Assembly: GCA_025964215.1 (NCBI GenBank)
Contig: JAOPZG010000388.1
Location: 1-6,576, forward strand
Source: Conexibacter sp.
GTDB lineage: Bacteria > Actinomycetota > Thermoleophilia > Solirubrobacterales > Solirubrobacteraceae
DNA: 6,576 nucleotides
Reading direction: 5' to 3'
This document shows positions 1 to 5,295 of this stretch, piece after piece. Below the pieces are notes generated by a model, which was given only the letters and a program-made list of their open reading frames with translations, had not been told where the DNA came from and made no database searches. Both the position numbers and the translations under genes were made by a program. Numbering within the stretch: the stretch's first letter is position 1; every line of letters begins with the position of its first letter.

Positions 1-645
1 GGTGGGCAGGTGCGCCCGCTCGCGCTCGGCGCGCATCACCGAGCGCGTTGCCCGGGTGCGGTCGAGGCGCCGCTTCAGGGCCGCGATGCGGTCGCGCGCC
101 AGCCGGCGGTCGGTCTCGATCTGGGACTCGCCCGGGCCGCGGGTGGCGAAGCCGCCGCTCGACACGCCGCCGAGGCGCTCGAGGTGCGTCCACAGCCCGC
201 GCATCCGGGCCAGGTTGTACTCCAACTGCGCGAGCTCGACCTGGAGCTTGCCCTCGGCCGTGTTGGCGTGCGCGGCGAAGATGTCGAGGATCGTGGCCGT
301 GCGGTCCACGATCGAGATCCCGACCTCCTTCTCCATGTTGCGCTCCTGCCGCGCGCTGAGCTCGTCGTCGACGACGATGACGTTGGCGTCGGCGGCCTTC
401 GCGGCATCCTTGACCTCGAGCAGCTTGCCCGGGCCGAGGTAGGTGTTCGGGTGCGGCTTGTCGCGGTGCTGGACGGCCTGCCCGACGACCGCGACGCCGG
501 CGGTCGCCAGCAGCTCGCGCAGCTCGGAGAGGTCGTCCCCGGTGTCGAGCGCGGCGACGATGAAGGCGCGCTGCTTCGCGCGGGCCTCGGGGGCCGCGGC
601 GCCGTTGTGGGTCTGGGTGGTGCGTCCGTTGCGACTGCGATCCAT
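1..645 (-). CDS. hflX: GTPase HflX, N-terminal part (cut by left window edge)
   Basis: HflX is a ribosome-associated GTPase of the Obg-HflX group that binds the 50S subunit and splits stalled or hibernating ribosomes. The 215 residues visible from the ATG at 643-645 cover the N-terminal HflX domain: a basic, low-complexity leader (about 1-25), the core with NTYLGPGKL near residue 67, VVDDELS near 91 and SIVDRTATILDIFA near 111, then the helical linker with EGKLQVELAQLEY (131-143) and the glycine-rich loop ending in GPGESQIETDRR (170-181). These are family hallmarks. The G domain with its Walker A motif lies beyond the edge, so nucleotide binding cannot be checked. AAGAGG sits 3 nt before the ATG, a short-spaced Shine-Dalgarno, and a TAnnnT hexamer (TAGACT, minus strand of 656-661) lies 10 nt upstream. 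No stop or frameshift is seen in the visible part. Identification is confident. Confidence 0.95.
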   Translation of the reverse strand, partial: MDRSRNGRTTQTHNGAAAPEARAKQRAFIVAALDTGDDLSELRELLATAGVAVVGQAVQHRDKPHPNTYLGPGKLLEVKDAAKAADANVIVVDDELSARQERNMEKEVGISIVDRTATILDIFAAHANTAEGKLQVELAQLEYNLARMRGLWTHLERLGGVSSGGFATRGPGESQIETDRRLARDRIAALKRRLDRTRATRSVMRAERERAHLPT

Positions 646-693
646 GTGCCTCTTGAGTCTAGGTGCTGCGCGAGCGCGCGTGGCGATCCCGAG

Positions 694-710
694 GCACCGT
701 GATCCGGTGC
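694..710. repeat. Perfect inverted repeat GCACCG-N5-CGGTGC, possible operator
   Basis: GCACCG (694-699) and CGGTGC (705-710) are exact reverse complements around a 5-nt centre, TGATC. The 17-bp element lies between the hflX start and the regulator gene, where an operator for either would be expected. No T-run follows, so it does not look like an intrinsic terminator. In such GC-rich DNA a 6-bp repeat can arise by chance, so this is weak. Confidence 0.3.
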
Positions 711-798
711 GGGTCCCCGCCGCGATGGCTAGTCAGAACTGTGCAGCGGGTTGGACGGATGATGCAGGTCGCTCACCGGGTGCCGGAGTACGGTGGGA

Positions 799-818
799 AG
801 GCAGGAGGTGGTGCCTGC
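799..818 (+). promoter_or_regulatory. Strong Shine-Dalgarno AGGAGG inside a small hairpin
   Basis: AGGAGG at 803-808 is the best ribosome-binding sequence in the window. It overlaps two alternative short stems: AGGCA (799-803) with TGCCT (812-816), or GCAGG (801-805) with CCTGC (814-818). It is 18 nt from the GTG at 827, which is too far. It is 6 nt from an in-frame CTG at 815 and 9 nt from one at 818. Either the regulator starts at CTG, or the site is bridged or occluded by the hairpin. A TACGGT hexamer at 789-794 could be the -10 element, placing the transcript start close to 801. Confidence 0.4.
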
Positions 819-826
819 TGTCGGAC

Positions 827-1213
827 GTGACCGAACGGCCGGAGGACTGGATCCGCATCGGTGCGGCGGCAGCGGCGTTGGGCGTCAGCGTCGACACGCT
901 GCGGCGGTGGGAGCGCGACGGCCGGATCGTCTTCGAGCGGCGCGGGCAGCAGCGCTACCTGCGCGCCGGCGAGCTCGCCAAGCAGCTGCGCGAGCGGGCG
1001 CGCGAGGGACGGTCGAGCGCGCGCAACCAGCTCAACGGGATCGTCCTCGGCGTGCGCCGCGACGGCGTGATGGCCCAGATCGACATGGCCTGCGGGCCCT
1101 ACCGGATCGTGTCGCTGATGTCGCGCGAGGCCGCCGACGACCTCGACATCAAGCCGGGCGACCAGGCGGTCGCGCTGGTCAAGTCGACGACGGTGGTCGT
1201 GGAGAAGCGCTGA
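827..1213 (+). CDS. MerR/BldC-like HTH protein with molybdate-binding Mop (TOBE) domain
   Basis: A small two-domain protein of 128 residues when read from the GTG at 827. Residues 9-57 form a MerR/excisionase-type winged HTH, with GVSVDTLRRWERDGRI as the recognition part and RRGQQRYL as the wing, followed by a charged linker. Residues 64-128 are a Mop/TOBE domain (SARNQLNGIV, DGVMAQIDM, IVSLMSREAADDL, VALVKSTTVVVE), the fold that binds molybdate or tungstate in ModE and in molbindins. It is therefore probably a molybdate-responsive DNA-binding regulator or a molybdate-storage protein; the regulatory role is inferred. No molybdate transport or cofactor genes are in the window, so its target is unknown. 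The start is uncertain: the GTG at 827 has no well-placed ribosome site, whereas AGGAGG at 803-808 suits CTG at 815 or 818 in the same frame. The 3' end overlaps the convergent DUF429 gene by 35 bp. Confidence 0.87.
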   Translation: MTERPEDWIRIGAAAAALGVSVDTLRRWERDGRIVFERRGQQRYLRAGELAKQLRERAREGRSSARNQLNGIVLGVRRDGVMAQIDMACGPYRIVSLMSREAADDLDIKPGDQAVALVKSTTVVVEKR

Positions 1214-2003
1214 GGCGCGAGCGCGCGGGGGCCGGCAGCGGCTCGTAGCGCTCGGCGAGCTCCGCGGTCGGCAGGACGATGACGCCCTCGCGCGGATCGC
1301 CGACCCAGCGGCCGCGGCCGGTCGCGAGCGCGAACGCGGTGTAGGCCGCGGCGGTGGCGTCGAGCTCCTCGGTGGTCCGCTGCCAGAGGCCGCCGTCGTC
1401 GTCGACGACCGCGCGGAGCTTCAGCGCGGCGATCCGCTGCTGCAGGCCCCACGGCGTGCGCTTGGGCAGCGGGCGGTGGCCGAGCAGGACGCTGAAGGCC
1501 GCGTCGGGGTAGGTCTCGCAGACCCGGCCGAGGCGCAGCGCGCCGTCGCCGACGGACGCCTCGAGGTGGTGGCCGCGGCTCGCGTCCGGGCGGAAGAGCT
1601 CGAGCGCGTCGAGCGCGCCGTAGAGCGCGAAGCCCTGGCCGAGCCACGCATCCCAGCGGGCGGAGCCCTGGGCGCCGGCGGGCACCGCGTAGAGCGGCAG
1701 GCCGCGCGCGTAGAGCAGCGCCTCGGCGACGCGGAGCTGCTCGTGGCGGCCGTCGGGGAGCGCGAGCGTGGCGCGCAGCGGCATGCCGGCGGCCAGCAGG
1801 TTCAGCCGCGGGCCGGACGGCGCGTCGATCGCCACCACGGCCTCGCCGCCGAAGCCCAGGACGGTCTGCGCGACGTCGGCCGCCGTGCCCGGCGCGTAGA
1901 AGGTCGCGACCAGCTCGGTGCCGTCGGAGCCGCGGCGCTCGTGGAGGGTGACGAGGCGCTGTTGGCTGGGCTTGGCGGAGACGTCGATGCCGCAATAGCG
2001 CAT
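1179..2003 (-). CDS. DUF429 family protein, predicted RNase H-fold nuclease
   Basis: A 274-residue protein of the DUF429 family, predicted on fold grounds to be an RNase H-like nuclease; no substrate or pathway is established. The pattern of acidic residues fits: GIDVSA with Asp7 on the first strand, VVAIDAPSGPR with Asp60, CETYPDAAF with Glu163, and ELDATAAAYTAFALATG with Asp215, followed by a GVIVLP strand. Length is normal for the family. The ATG at 2001-2003 is right because the first strand begins two residues later; the frame stays open far upstream, through dapE on the opposite strand, but that extension has no family features. No Shine-Dalgarno precedes the ATG. Instead a 16-codon mini-ORF ends 4 nt upstream, suggesting coupled re-initiation. 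The last 11 codons and the TGA overlap the 3' end of the convergent HTH/Mop gene. No partner gene indicates its role. Confidence 0.85.
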   Translation of the reverse strand: MRYCGIDVSAKPSQQRLVTLHERRGSDGTELVATFYAPGTAADVAQTVLGFGGEAVVAIDAPSGPRLNLLAAGMPLRATLALPDGRHEQLRVAEALLYARGLPLYAVPAGAQGSARWDAWLGQGFALYGALDALELFRPDASRGHHLEASVGDGALRLGRVCETYPDAAFSVLLGHRPLPKRTPWGLQQRIAALKLRAVVDDDGGLWQRTTEELDATAAAYTAFALATGRGRWVGDPREGVIVLPTAELAERYEPLPAPARSRLSASPRPPSST

Positions 2004-2057
2004 GGAGTTAGTCGAGCCCCCGCACCCGGGGGCGCAATTGCGGGCCGCAATAGCGCA
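1989..2057. repeat. Three CGCAAT(T/A)GCG boxes within a 14-bp direct-repeat pair
   Basis: A 10-bp palindrome CGCAATTGCG (2033-2042) is accompanied by two one-mismatch copies, CGCAATAGCG, at 1991-2000 and 2047-2056. The outer copies sit within an exact 14-bp direct repeat, GCCGCAATAGCGCA, at 1989-2002 and 2044-2057. The first and second boxes are 42 bp apart (four helical turns); the second and third are 14 bp apart. All lie in or at the edge of the DUF429/dapE divergent region and stand out as A/T islands in very GC-rich DNA. They may be operators for a repressor or activator of either gene. One copy also encodes the first residues of DUF429, so part of the match could be coding. Confidence 0.5.
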
Positions 2058-2058
2058 C
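2008..2058 (-). CDS. Possible leaderless 16-codon upstream ORF before DUF429
   Basis: Reading the minus strand from the GTG at 2056-2058 gives the peptide VRYCGPQLRPRVRGLD and a TAA at 2008-2010, four bases before the DUF429 ATG. Its first five codons match those of DUF429 apart from the initiator (GTG against ATG CGC TAT TGC GGC). TAGGCT (minus strand of 2066-2071) lies exactly 7 nt upstream of the GTG, the usual geometry of an actinobacterial -10 element with a leaderless start. The DUF429 ATG itself has no ribosome-binding site, so termination and re-initiation is plausible. Whether it is translated is inference; the reading frame could be fortuitous. Confidence 0.3.
   Translation of the reverse strand: MRYCGPQLRPRVRGLD
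2016..2033. repeat. Perfect 6-bp inverted repeat GCCCCC-N6-GGGGGC
   Basis: GCCCCC (2016-2021) pairs exactly with GGGGGC (2028-2033) around a 6-nt loop, GCACCC. It sits between the first and second CGCAAT boxes and inside the putative minus-strand leader of DUF429, where it would form a stable GC hairpin just before the start codon. There is no T-run, so a terminator is unlikely. An effect on translation of DUF429 is possible but inferred. Confidence 0.35.
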
Positions 2059-2065
2059 GGCGCGG

Positions 2066-2071
2066 AGCCTA
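2066..2071 (-). promoter_or_regulatory. Candidate -10 element TAGGCT for DUF429 (minus strand)
   Basis: TAGGCT fits the actinobacterial TAnnnT -10 pattern and is followed, after exactly 7 nt, by a GTG codon at 2056-2058. Transcription would begin at or next to that GTG, giving a leader of about 55 nt to the DUF429 ATG. No convincing -35 hexamer is visible. The assignment depends on a short motif and its spacing. Confidence 0.3.
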
Positions 2072-2080
2072 GATGGTGGA

Positions 2081-2086
2081 TAGCGT
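2081..2086 (+). promoter_or_regulatory. Candidate -10 element TAGCGT for leaderless dapE
   Basis: TAGCGT fits TAnnnT and lies exactly 7 nt before the ATG at 2094, which itself has only a poor purine run (GGGG, 3 nt away). This is the standard arrangement of leaderless actinobacterial transcripts and mirrors the TAGGCT-N7-GTG arrangement on the other strand, with the two -10 candidates only 9 bp apart. If correct, the dapE transcript begins at the A of ATG 2094, and the CGCAAT boxes at 2033-2056 lie about 38 to 61 bp upstream of the start site. Confidence 0.4.
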
Positions 2087-2093
2087 GGGGCCC

Positions 2094-3158
2094 ATGACGC
2101 TCGCCGATCGCCTCGCCTCGCGCGTCCTGGAGCTGGTGGACGTGCCCTCCGAGTCCCGCTCGGAGGACGCGCTCGCGCTGCACGTGCTCGGCGTGCTGGC
2201 CGACGGCGGGGTGGCGGTGCGGGACGCGGGCGACACGTGCGTGGTGGCGGGCGTCGCGGAGCGCGGCGAGCGGCCGCTCGTCCTGCTCGCCGGCCATCTC
2301 GACACCGTGCCGGCGCAGGGCAACCTGCCGGGCCGGCTGGAGGACGGCGTCGTCCACGGGCTCGGCGCCTCCGACATGAAGGCCGCGCTCGGCGTGATGG
2401 TCGAGCTCGCGCTCGCGGGGCCGCTGCCGGAGGCGACGGTCGACGTCGGCTTCGTCTTCTTCGGCCGCGAGGAGCTGCCGTTCGGCGACAGCGCGCTGAC
2501 CCCGCTGCTGGCGCGCTCGCCCGGGCTGCTGGGCGCGGACCTCGTCGTCGTGATGGAGCCCACCGACAACGCGCTGCACGCCGGCTGCGTGGGGAACATC
2601 AACGCGACGTGGACGTTCCGCGGCGTGGCGGGCCACAGCGCGCGGCCGTGGCTGGCCGACAACGCGATCCACCGCGCGGGGCGCGGGATCGCGGCGCTCG
2701 CCGCGGTCGAGCCGGTCGACGTGGAGTTCTCCGGGCTGGTCTTCCGCGAGGTCGTCTCGGCGGTGACGATCCGCGGCGGCGTGGCGCGCAACGTGGTCCC
2801 CGACGAGTGCGTGGTGGAGATCAACATGCGCTACGCGCCGGGGACGAGCGCGGAGGACGCCGAGGCGCGGCTGCGCACTCTGTGCGAGCCTCACGGCGAG
2901 CTCGTGATCGACGGCAACGCGCCGTCGGGCGCGGTGCCGGAAGGCAATGCCCTTGTGTCGCGCCTTGTCGATGTTGGTGGACTCGAGACCGCGCCCAAGC
3001 AGGCCTGGACGCCGGTGGCCGAGTTCGCCGCCGCCAGGGTCGACGCCATCAACTTCGGGCCGGGCGCGCCGCGCTTCGCCCACCGGCGCGACGAGCAGGT
3101 CGAGGTCGCCGCGCTCGTGACGTCCTACGAGACGCTCGTGAGGTTCCTGTGCGCCTGA
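2094..3158 (+). CDS. dapE: Succinyl-diaminopimelate desuccinylase (M20 metallopeptidase family)
   Basis: DapE hydrolyses N-succinyl-LL-diaminopimelate to LL-DAP and succinate in the cytosol with a two-metal (zinc) centre. The 354-residue product carries the M20 set in order: LLAGHLDTVP with metal ligand His68 and Asp70, GASDMKAALG with bridging Asp94, GREELPFG with the catalytic base and ligand pair Glu126-Glu127, VVVMEPTD with Glu155, the dimerisation-lid motif GHSARPW with His181, and NFGPGAPRFAH with the last ligand His330. Length is normal. The neighbours dapC and dapD settle the choice of DapE over other M20 peptidases. I take the ATG at 2094 because the protein then begins at the usual first helix and a TAnnnT element lies 7 nt upstream. 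An in-frame ATG at 2073 with GGAG 5 nt before it would add seven residues and cannot be excluded. Its end overlaps dapC by 10 bp. Confidence 0.93.
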   Translation: MTLADRLASRVLELVDVPSESRSEDALALHVLGVLADGGVAVRDAGDTCVVAGVAERGERPLVLLAGHLDTVPAQGNLPGRLEDGVVHGLGASDMKAALGVMVELALAGPLPEATVDVGFVFFGREELPFGDSALTPLLARSPGLLGADLVVVMEPTDNALHAGCVGNINATWTFRGVAGHSARPWLADNAIHRAGRGIAALAAVEPVDVEFSGLVFREVVSAVTIRGGVARNVVPDECVVEINMRYAPGTSAEDAEARLRTLCEPHGELVIDGNAPSGAVPEGNALVSRLVDVGGLETAPKQAWTPVAEFAAARVDAINFGPGAPRFAHRRDEQVEVAALVTSYETLVRFLCA

Positions 3159-4285
3159 ACCCGGTCCTGGAGTCGCTGGGCACGTACCCGTTCGTGCGGC
3201 TCGACGAGGCCAAGCGCGCGGCGGTCGCGCGCGGGATCGAGCTGATCGACTTCGGGATCGGCGAGCCGCGCGAGGAGACGCCGGCCTTCATCCGGACCGC
3301 GCTGGCCGACGCGCTGGCGCCGGTCTCGACGTACCCGAAGGCCGAGGGGCTGCCGGCGCTGCGGGCGGCGATCGCGCGCTGGGTCGCGCGGCGCTACGAG
3401 GGCGTCGCGCTCGATCCCGACACGGAGGTCGTGCCGACGCTGGGCTCCAAGGAGGCCGTGTTCCACATGGCCGAGGTGGTCGGCGGCAGCGCGGTCGGCG
3501 TGACGGTGCCGGGGTATCCCGTCGGCGCGCGCGGCGCGCTGTTCGCCGGGCGCGAGGTCGTGGAGATCCCGCTCGACCCGGCCGCCGGGTTCCTGCCGGA
3601 TCTTGACGCGCTCGACCCCGCGGTGCTGGGCCGCCTCGGGCTGCTGTGGCTCAACTTCCCCAACAACCCGACGGGCGCCGTGGTGCCCCTAGAGCTGCTG
3701 GAGCGGGCGGCGGCGCTCGCGCGCGAGCACGACTTCGTGCTGGCCTGCGACGAGGCGTACTCCGAGCTGTGGTTCTCGGGCGAGGCGCCGGTGAGCGCGT
3801 TGCAGCTGCCCGACCGGACCAACGTGGTGGTCTTGAACACGCTCTCCAAGCGCTCCTCGATGCCGGGCTACCGCAGCGGCTTCGTCGCCGGCGACCCGCG
3901 GCTGATCGCGGCGCTGAAGAAGTACCGCCCGAACGTCGGCGTCGCACCGCAGGAGTTCGTCCAGCTCGCGTCCGTGGTCGCATGGGACGACGAGGCGCAC
4001 GTGGACGAGGTCCGCGCGCGCTACCGCCGCAAGCGCGACCTGCTCTGGCCCGCGCTGCAGGCCGCGGGCTTCGCCGACGCCGGCGGCCCGGCGACGTTCT
4101 TCCTCTGGTTGGCGACGCCCGGCGGCGAGGACGACGAGGCCTGCGCCGGGCGGCTGCTCGAGCACGGCGTCGTCTGCGCGCCCGGGTCGTTCTTCGGCGC
4201 CGGCGGCGCGGGCCACGTGCGCTTCGCGCTCGTCCCGACGCCCGAGGCGTGCGAGGACGCCGCGCGGCGGATCCTCAGCGCCTAG
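3149..4285 (+). CDS. dapC: Succinyldiaminopimelate transaminase (class I/II PLP aminotransferase)
   Basis: DapC converts N-succinyl-2-amino-6-ketopimelate to N-succinyl-LL-diaminopimelate using glutamate as amino donor. The 378-residue protein has the fold-type I hallmarks: [11 protein letters not shown] near residue 35, [19 protein letters not shown] (60-78), [13 protein letters not shown] with Asn173, [10 protein letters not shown] with Asp201 and Tyr204, the PLP lysine Lys234 in [16 protein letters not shown], and Arg358 in GHVRFALVP for the substrate carboxylate. Class I aminotransferases are hard to assign from sequence alone; the DapC call leans on the overlap with dapE and on the adjoining dapD. 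The GTG at 3149 lies inside the end of dapE, with GAGG 5 nt upstream, so translation is probably coupled. The frame is open further upstream within dapE, but nothing there resembles the family. Its TAG shares a CTAG with the dapD stop on the other strand. Confidence 0.92.
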   Translation: MRLNPVLESLGTYPFVRLDEAKRAAVARGIELIDFGIGEPREETPAFIRTALADALAPVSTYPKAEGLPALRAAIARWVARRYEGVALDPDTEVVPTLGSKEAVFHMAEVVGGSAVGVTVPGYPVGARGALFAGREVVEIPLDPAAGFLPDLDALDPAVLGRLGLLWLNFPNNPTGAVVPLELLERAAALAREHDFVLACDEAYSELWFSGEAPVSALQLPDRTNVVVLNTLSKRSSMPGYRSGFVAGDPRLIAALKKYRPNVGVAPQEFVQLASVVAWDDEAHVDEVRARYRRKRDLLWPALQAAGFADAGGPATFFLWLATPGGEDDEACAGRLLEHGVVCAPGSFFGAGGAGHVRFALVPTPEACEDAARRILSA

Positions 4286-5283
4286 TTCGCGTGCAGGGCG
4301 GCGTTGAGGCCGCCCCACGAGGTCCCGGCGCGCGGCAGGACCTCGACCGCGCCGGTCGTGGAGTTGCGGCGGAAGAGCAGGCCGCTCTGGCCGGAGAGCT
4401 CGCGGGCCTTCACGGTCTCCCCCTCGGGCGTCGTGACGCGCGTGCCGGCGGTGAGGTAGAGGCCGGCCTCGACGATGCAGTCGTCGCCGAGCGAGATGCC
4501 GAGGCCGGCGTTGGCGCCGATCAGGCTGCCGGTGCCGACCGAGATGATGTCCTTGCCGCCGCCGCTCAGCGTGCCCATGATCGACGCGCCGCCGCCGACG
4601 TCGCTGCCGTCGCCGACGACGACGCCCTGGCTGATCCGGCCCTCGACCATCGAGGTGCCGAGCGTGCCCGCGTTGAAGTTCACGAAGCCCTCGTGCATGA
4701 CCGTCGTGCCCTCGGCGAGATGGGCGCCGAGGCGGACGCGGCGCGCGTCGGCGATCCGGACGCCGGCCGGCGCCACGTAGTCGGTCATCTGCGGGAACTT
4801 GTCGACCGAGGTGACGCTCAGCGGCCGGTCCAGCGCACGGGCGCGCAGGCGGACGGTCGGCAGGTCGGCGGGATCGACCGGGCCGCGGTTGGTCCAGGCG
4901 ACGTTCGGCAGCGCGCCGAAGATCCCGTCCAGGTTGATGGTGTTGGGCTGCGCCAGGCGGTGGCTGAGCAGGTGCAGGCGCAGGTAGGCGTCGTGCGTGT
5001 CGGCCGGGGGCGCGGCGAGGTCCTCGATGACGGTGAGGACGGGGACGACCGTGACGCCGCGCAGCTCGTCGGGACCGGTGGCGCCGGCGAAGGCGCCGCC
5101 GCCGAGGTCGGTGGCCTCGGTGACCTTGAGGATGCGCGTGCCGGCCGCGCTGTCGTCTGGCGCTCCGTCCAGTCCCAGGTGGGGCTCGAGGTAGAGCGTG
5201 TCGAGGACCTTGCCCCCGGGCACGGTCGTGGTCGCCAGGCCGACGGCCCAGGCGGGCCCGGTGATGCGCTGCTGCTCGGTCAT
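4282..5283 (-). CDS. dapD: Tetrahydrodipicolinate N-succinyltransferase, long actinobacterial type
   Basis: DapD transfers succinyl from succinyl-CoA to tetrahydrodipicolinate, the entry to the succinylase branch. The 333-residue protein matches the long mycobacterial-type DapD rather than the shorter E. coli type. There is an N-terminal alpha/beta domain (about 1-175, with [10 protein letters not shown] near 9 and [15 protein letters not shown] at 96-110), then a left-handed beta-helix of hexapeptide repeats (about 180-285) containing [27 protein letters not shown] with the likely catalytic Glu214, [20 protein letters not shown] and [20 protein letters not shown]. The C-terminal tail has [18 protein letters not shown] and ends in LHAN, as in mycobacteria. 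The family is trimeric. The ATG at 5281-5283 is 12 nt after the dapF stop, with only a weak purine patch before it, so coupling to dapF is likely. No terminator is visible where it meets dapC. Confidence 0.96.
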   Translation of the reverse strand: MTEQQRITGPAWAVGLATTTVPGGKVLDTLYLEPHLGLDGAPDDSAAGTRILKVTEATDLGGGAFAGATGPDELRGVTVVPVLTVIEDLAAPPADTHDAYLRLHLLSHRLAQPNTINLDGIFGALPNVAWTNRGPVDPADLPTVRLRARALDRPLSVTSVDKFPQMTDYVAPAGVRIADARRVRLGAHLAEGTTVMHEGFVNFNAGTLGTSMVEGRISQGVVVGDGSDVGGGASIMGTLSGGGKDIISVGTGSLIGANAGLGISLGDDCIVEAGLYLTAGTRVTTPEGETVKARELSGQSGLLFRRNSTTGAVEVLPRAGTSWGGLNAALHAN

Positions 5284-5295
5284 CTGGCCTGGAGG

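Larger units (their letters stand above)
646..826. promoter_or_regulatory. Divergent intergenic region between hflX and the HTH/Mop regulator
   Basis: This 181-bp stretch separates two divergently oriented genes, so it should carry promoters for both. Its part at about 725-770 is less GC-rich than the surroundings. Visible elements are a TAnnnT hexamer facing hflX (656-661), a perfect 6-bp inverted repeat at 694-710, and a plus-strand TACGGT (789-794) followed by AGGAGG (803-808). I see no tRNA and no riboswitch I can name. Promoter assignments rest on short motifs only. Confidence 0.4.

Noticed and set aside
700..826. Molybdenum-cofactor-type or other riboswitch before the HTH/Mop gene
   Set aside because: I could find only a short hairpin around the Shine-Dalgarno, and no multi-helix conserved core that I recognise. 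A covariance-model search would decide it.
725..826. Upstream ATG at 725 as start of the HTH/Mop regulator
   Set aside because: It is in frame but adds 34 residues with no family similarity that I recognise, and no suitable ribosome-binding site precedes it.
2016..2033. Intrinsic terminator
   Set aside because: The GC stem has no following T-run on either strand and lies in a divergent, not convergent, region.
2073..2093. Alternative dapE start at ATG 2073 with GGAG 5 nt upstream
   Set aside because: Not excluded, but the added residues VDSVGP are not expected in the family, and the region contains the TAGCGT element with leaderless spacing to ATG 2094.
2004..3083. Upstream extension of the DUF429 frame through dapE
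   Set aside because: The frame is open but the sequence is a low-complexity shadow of dapE; the DUF429 fold starts two residues after the ATG at 2003.
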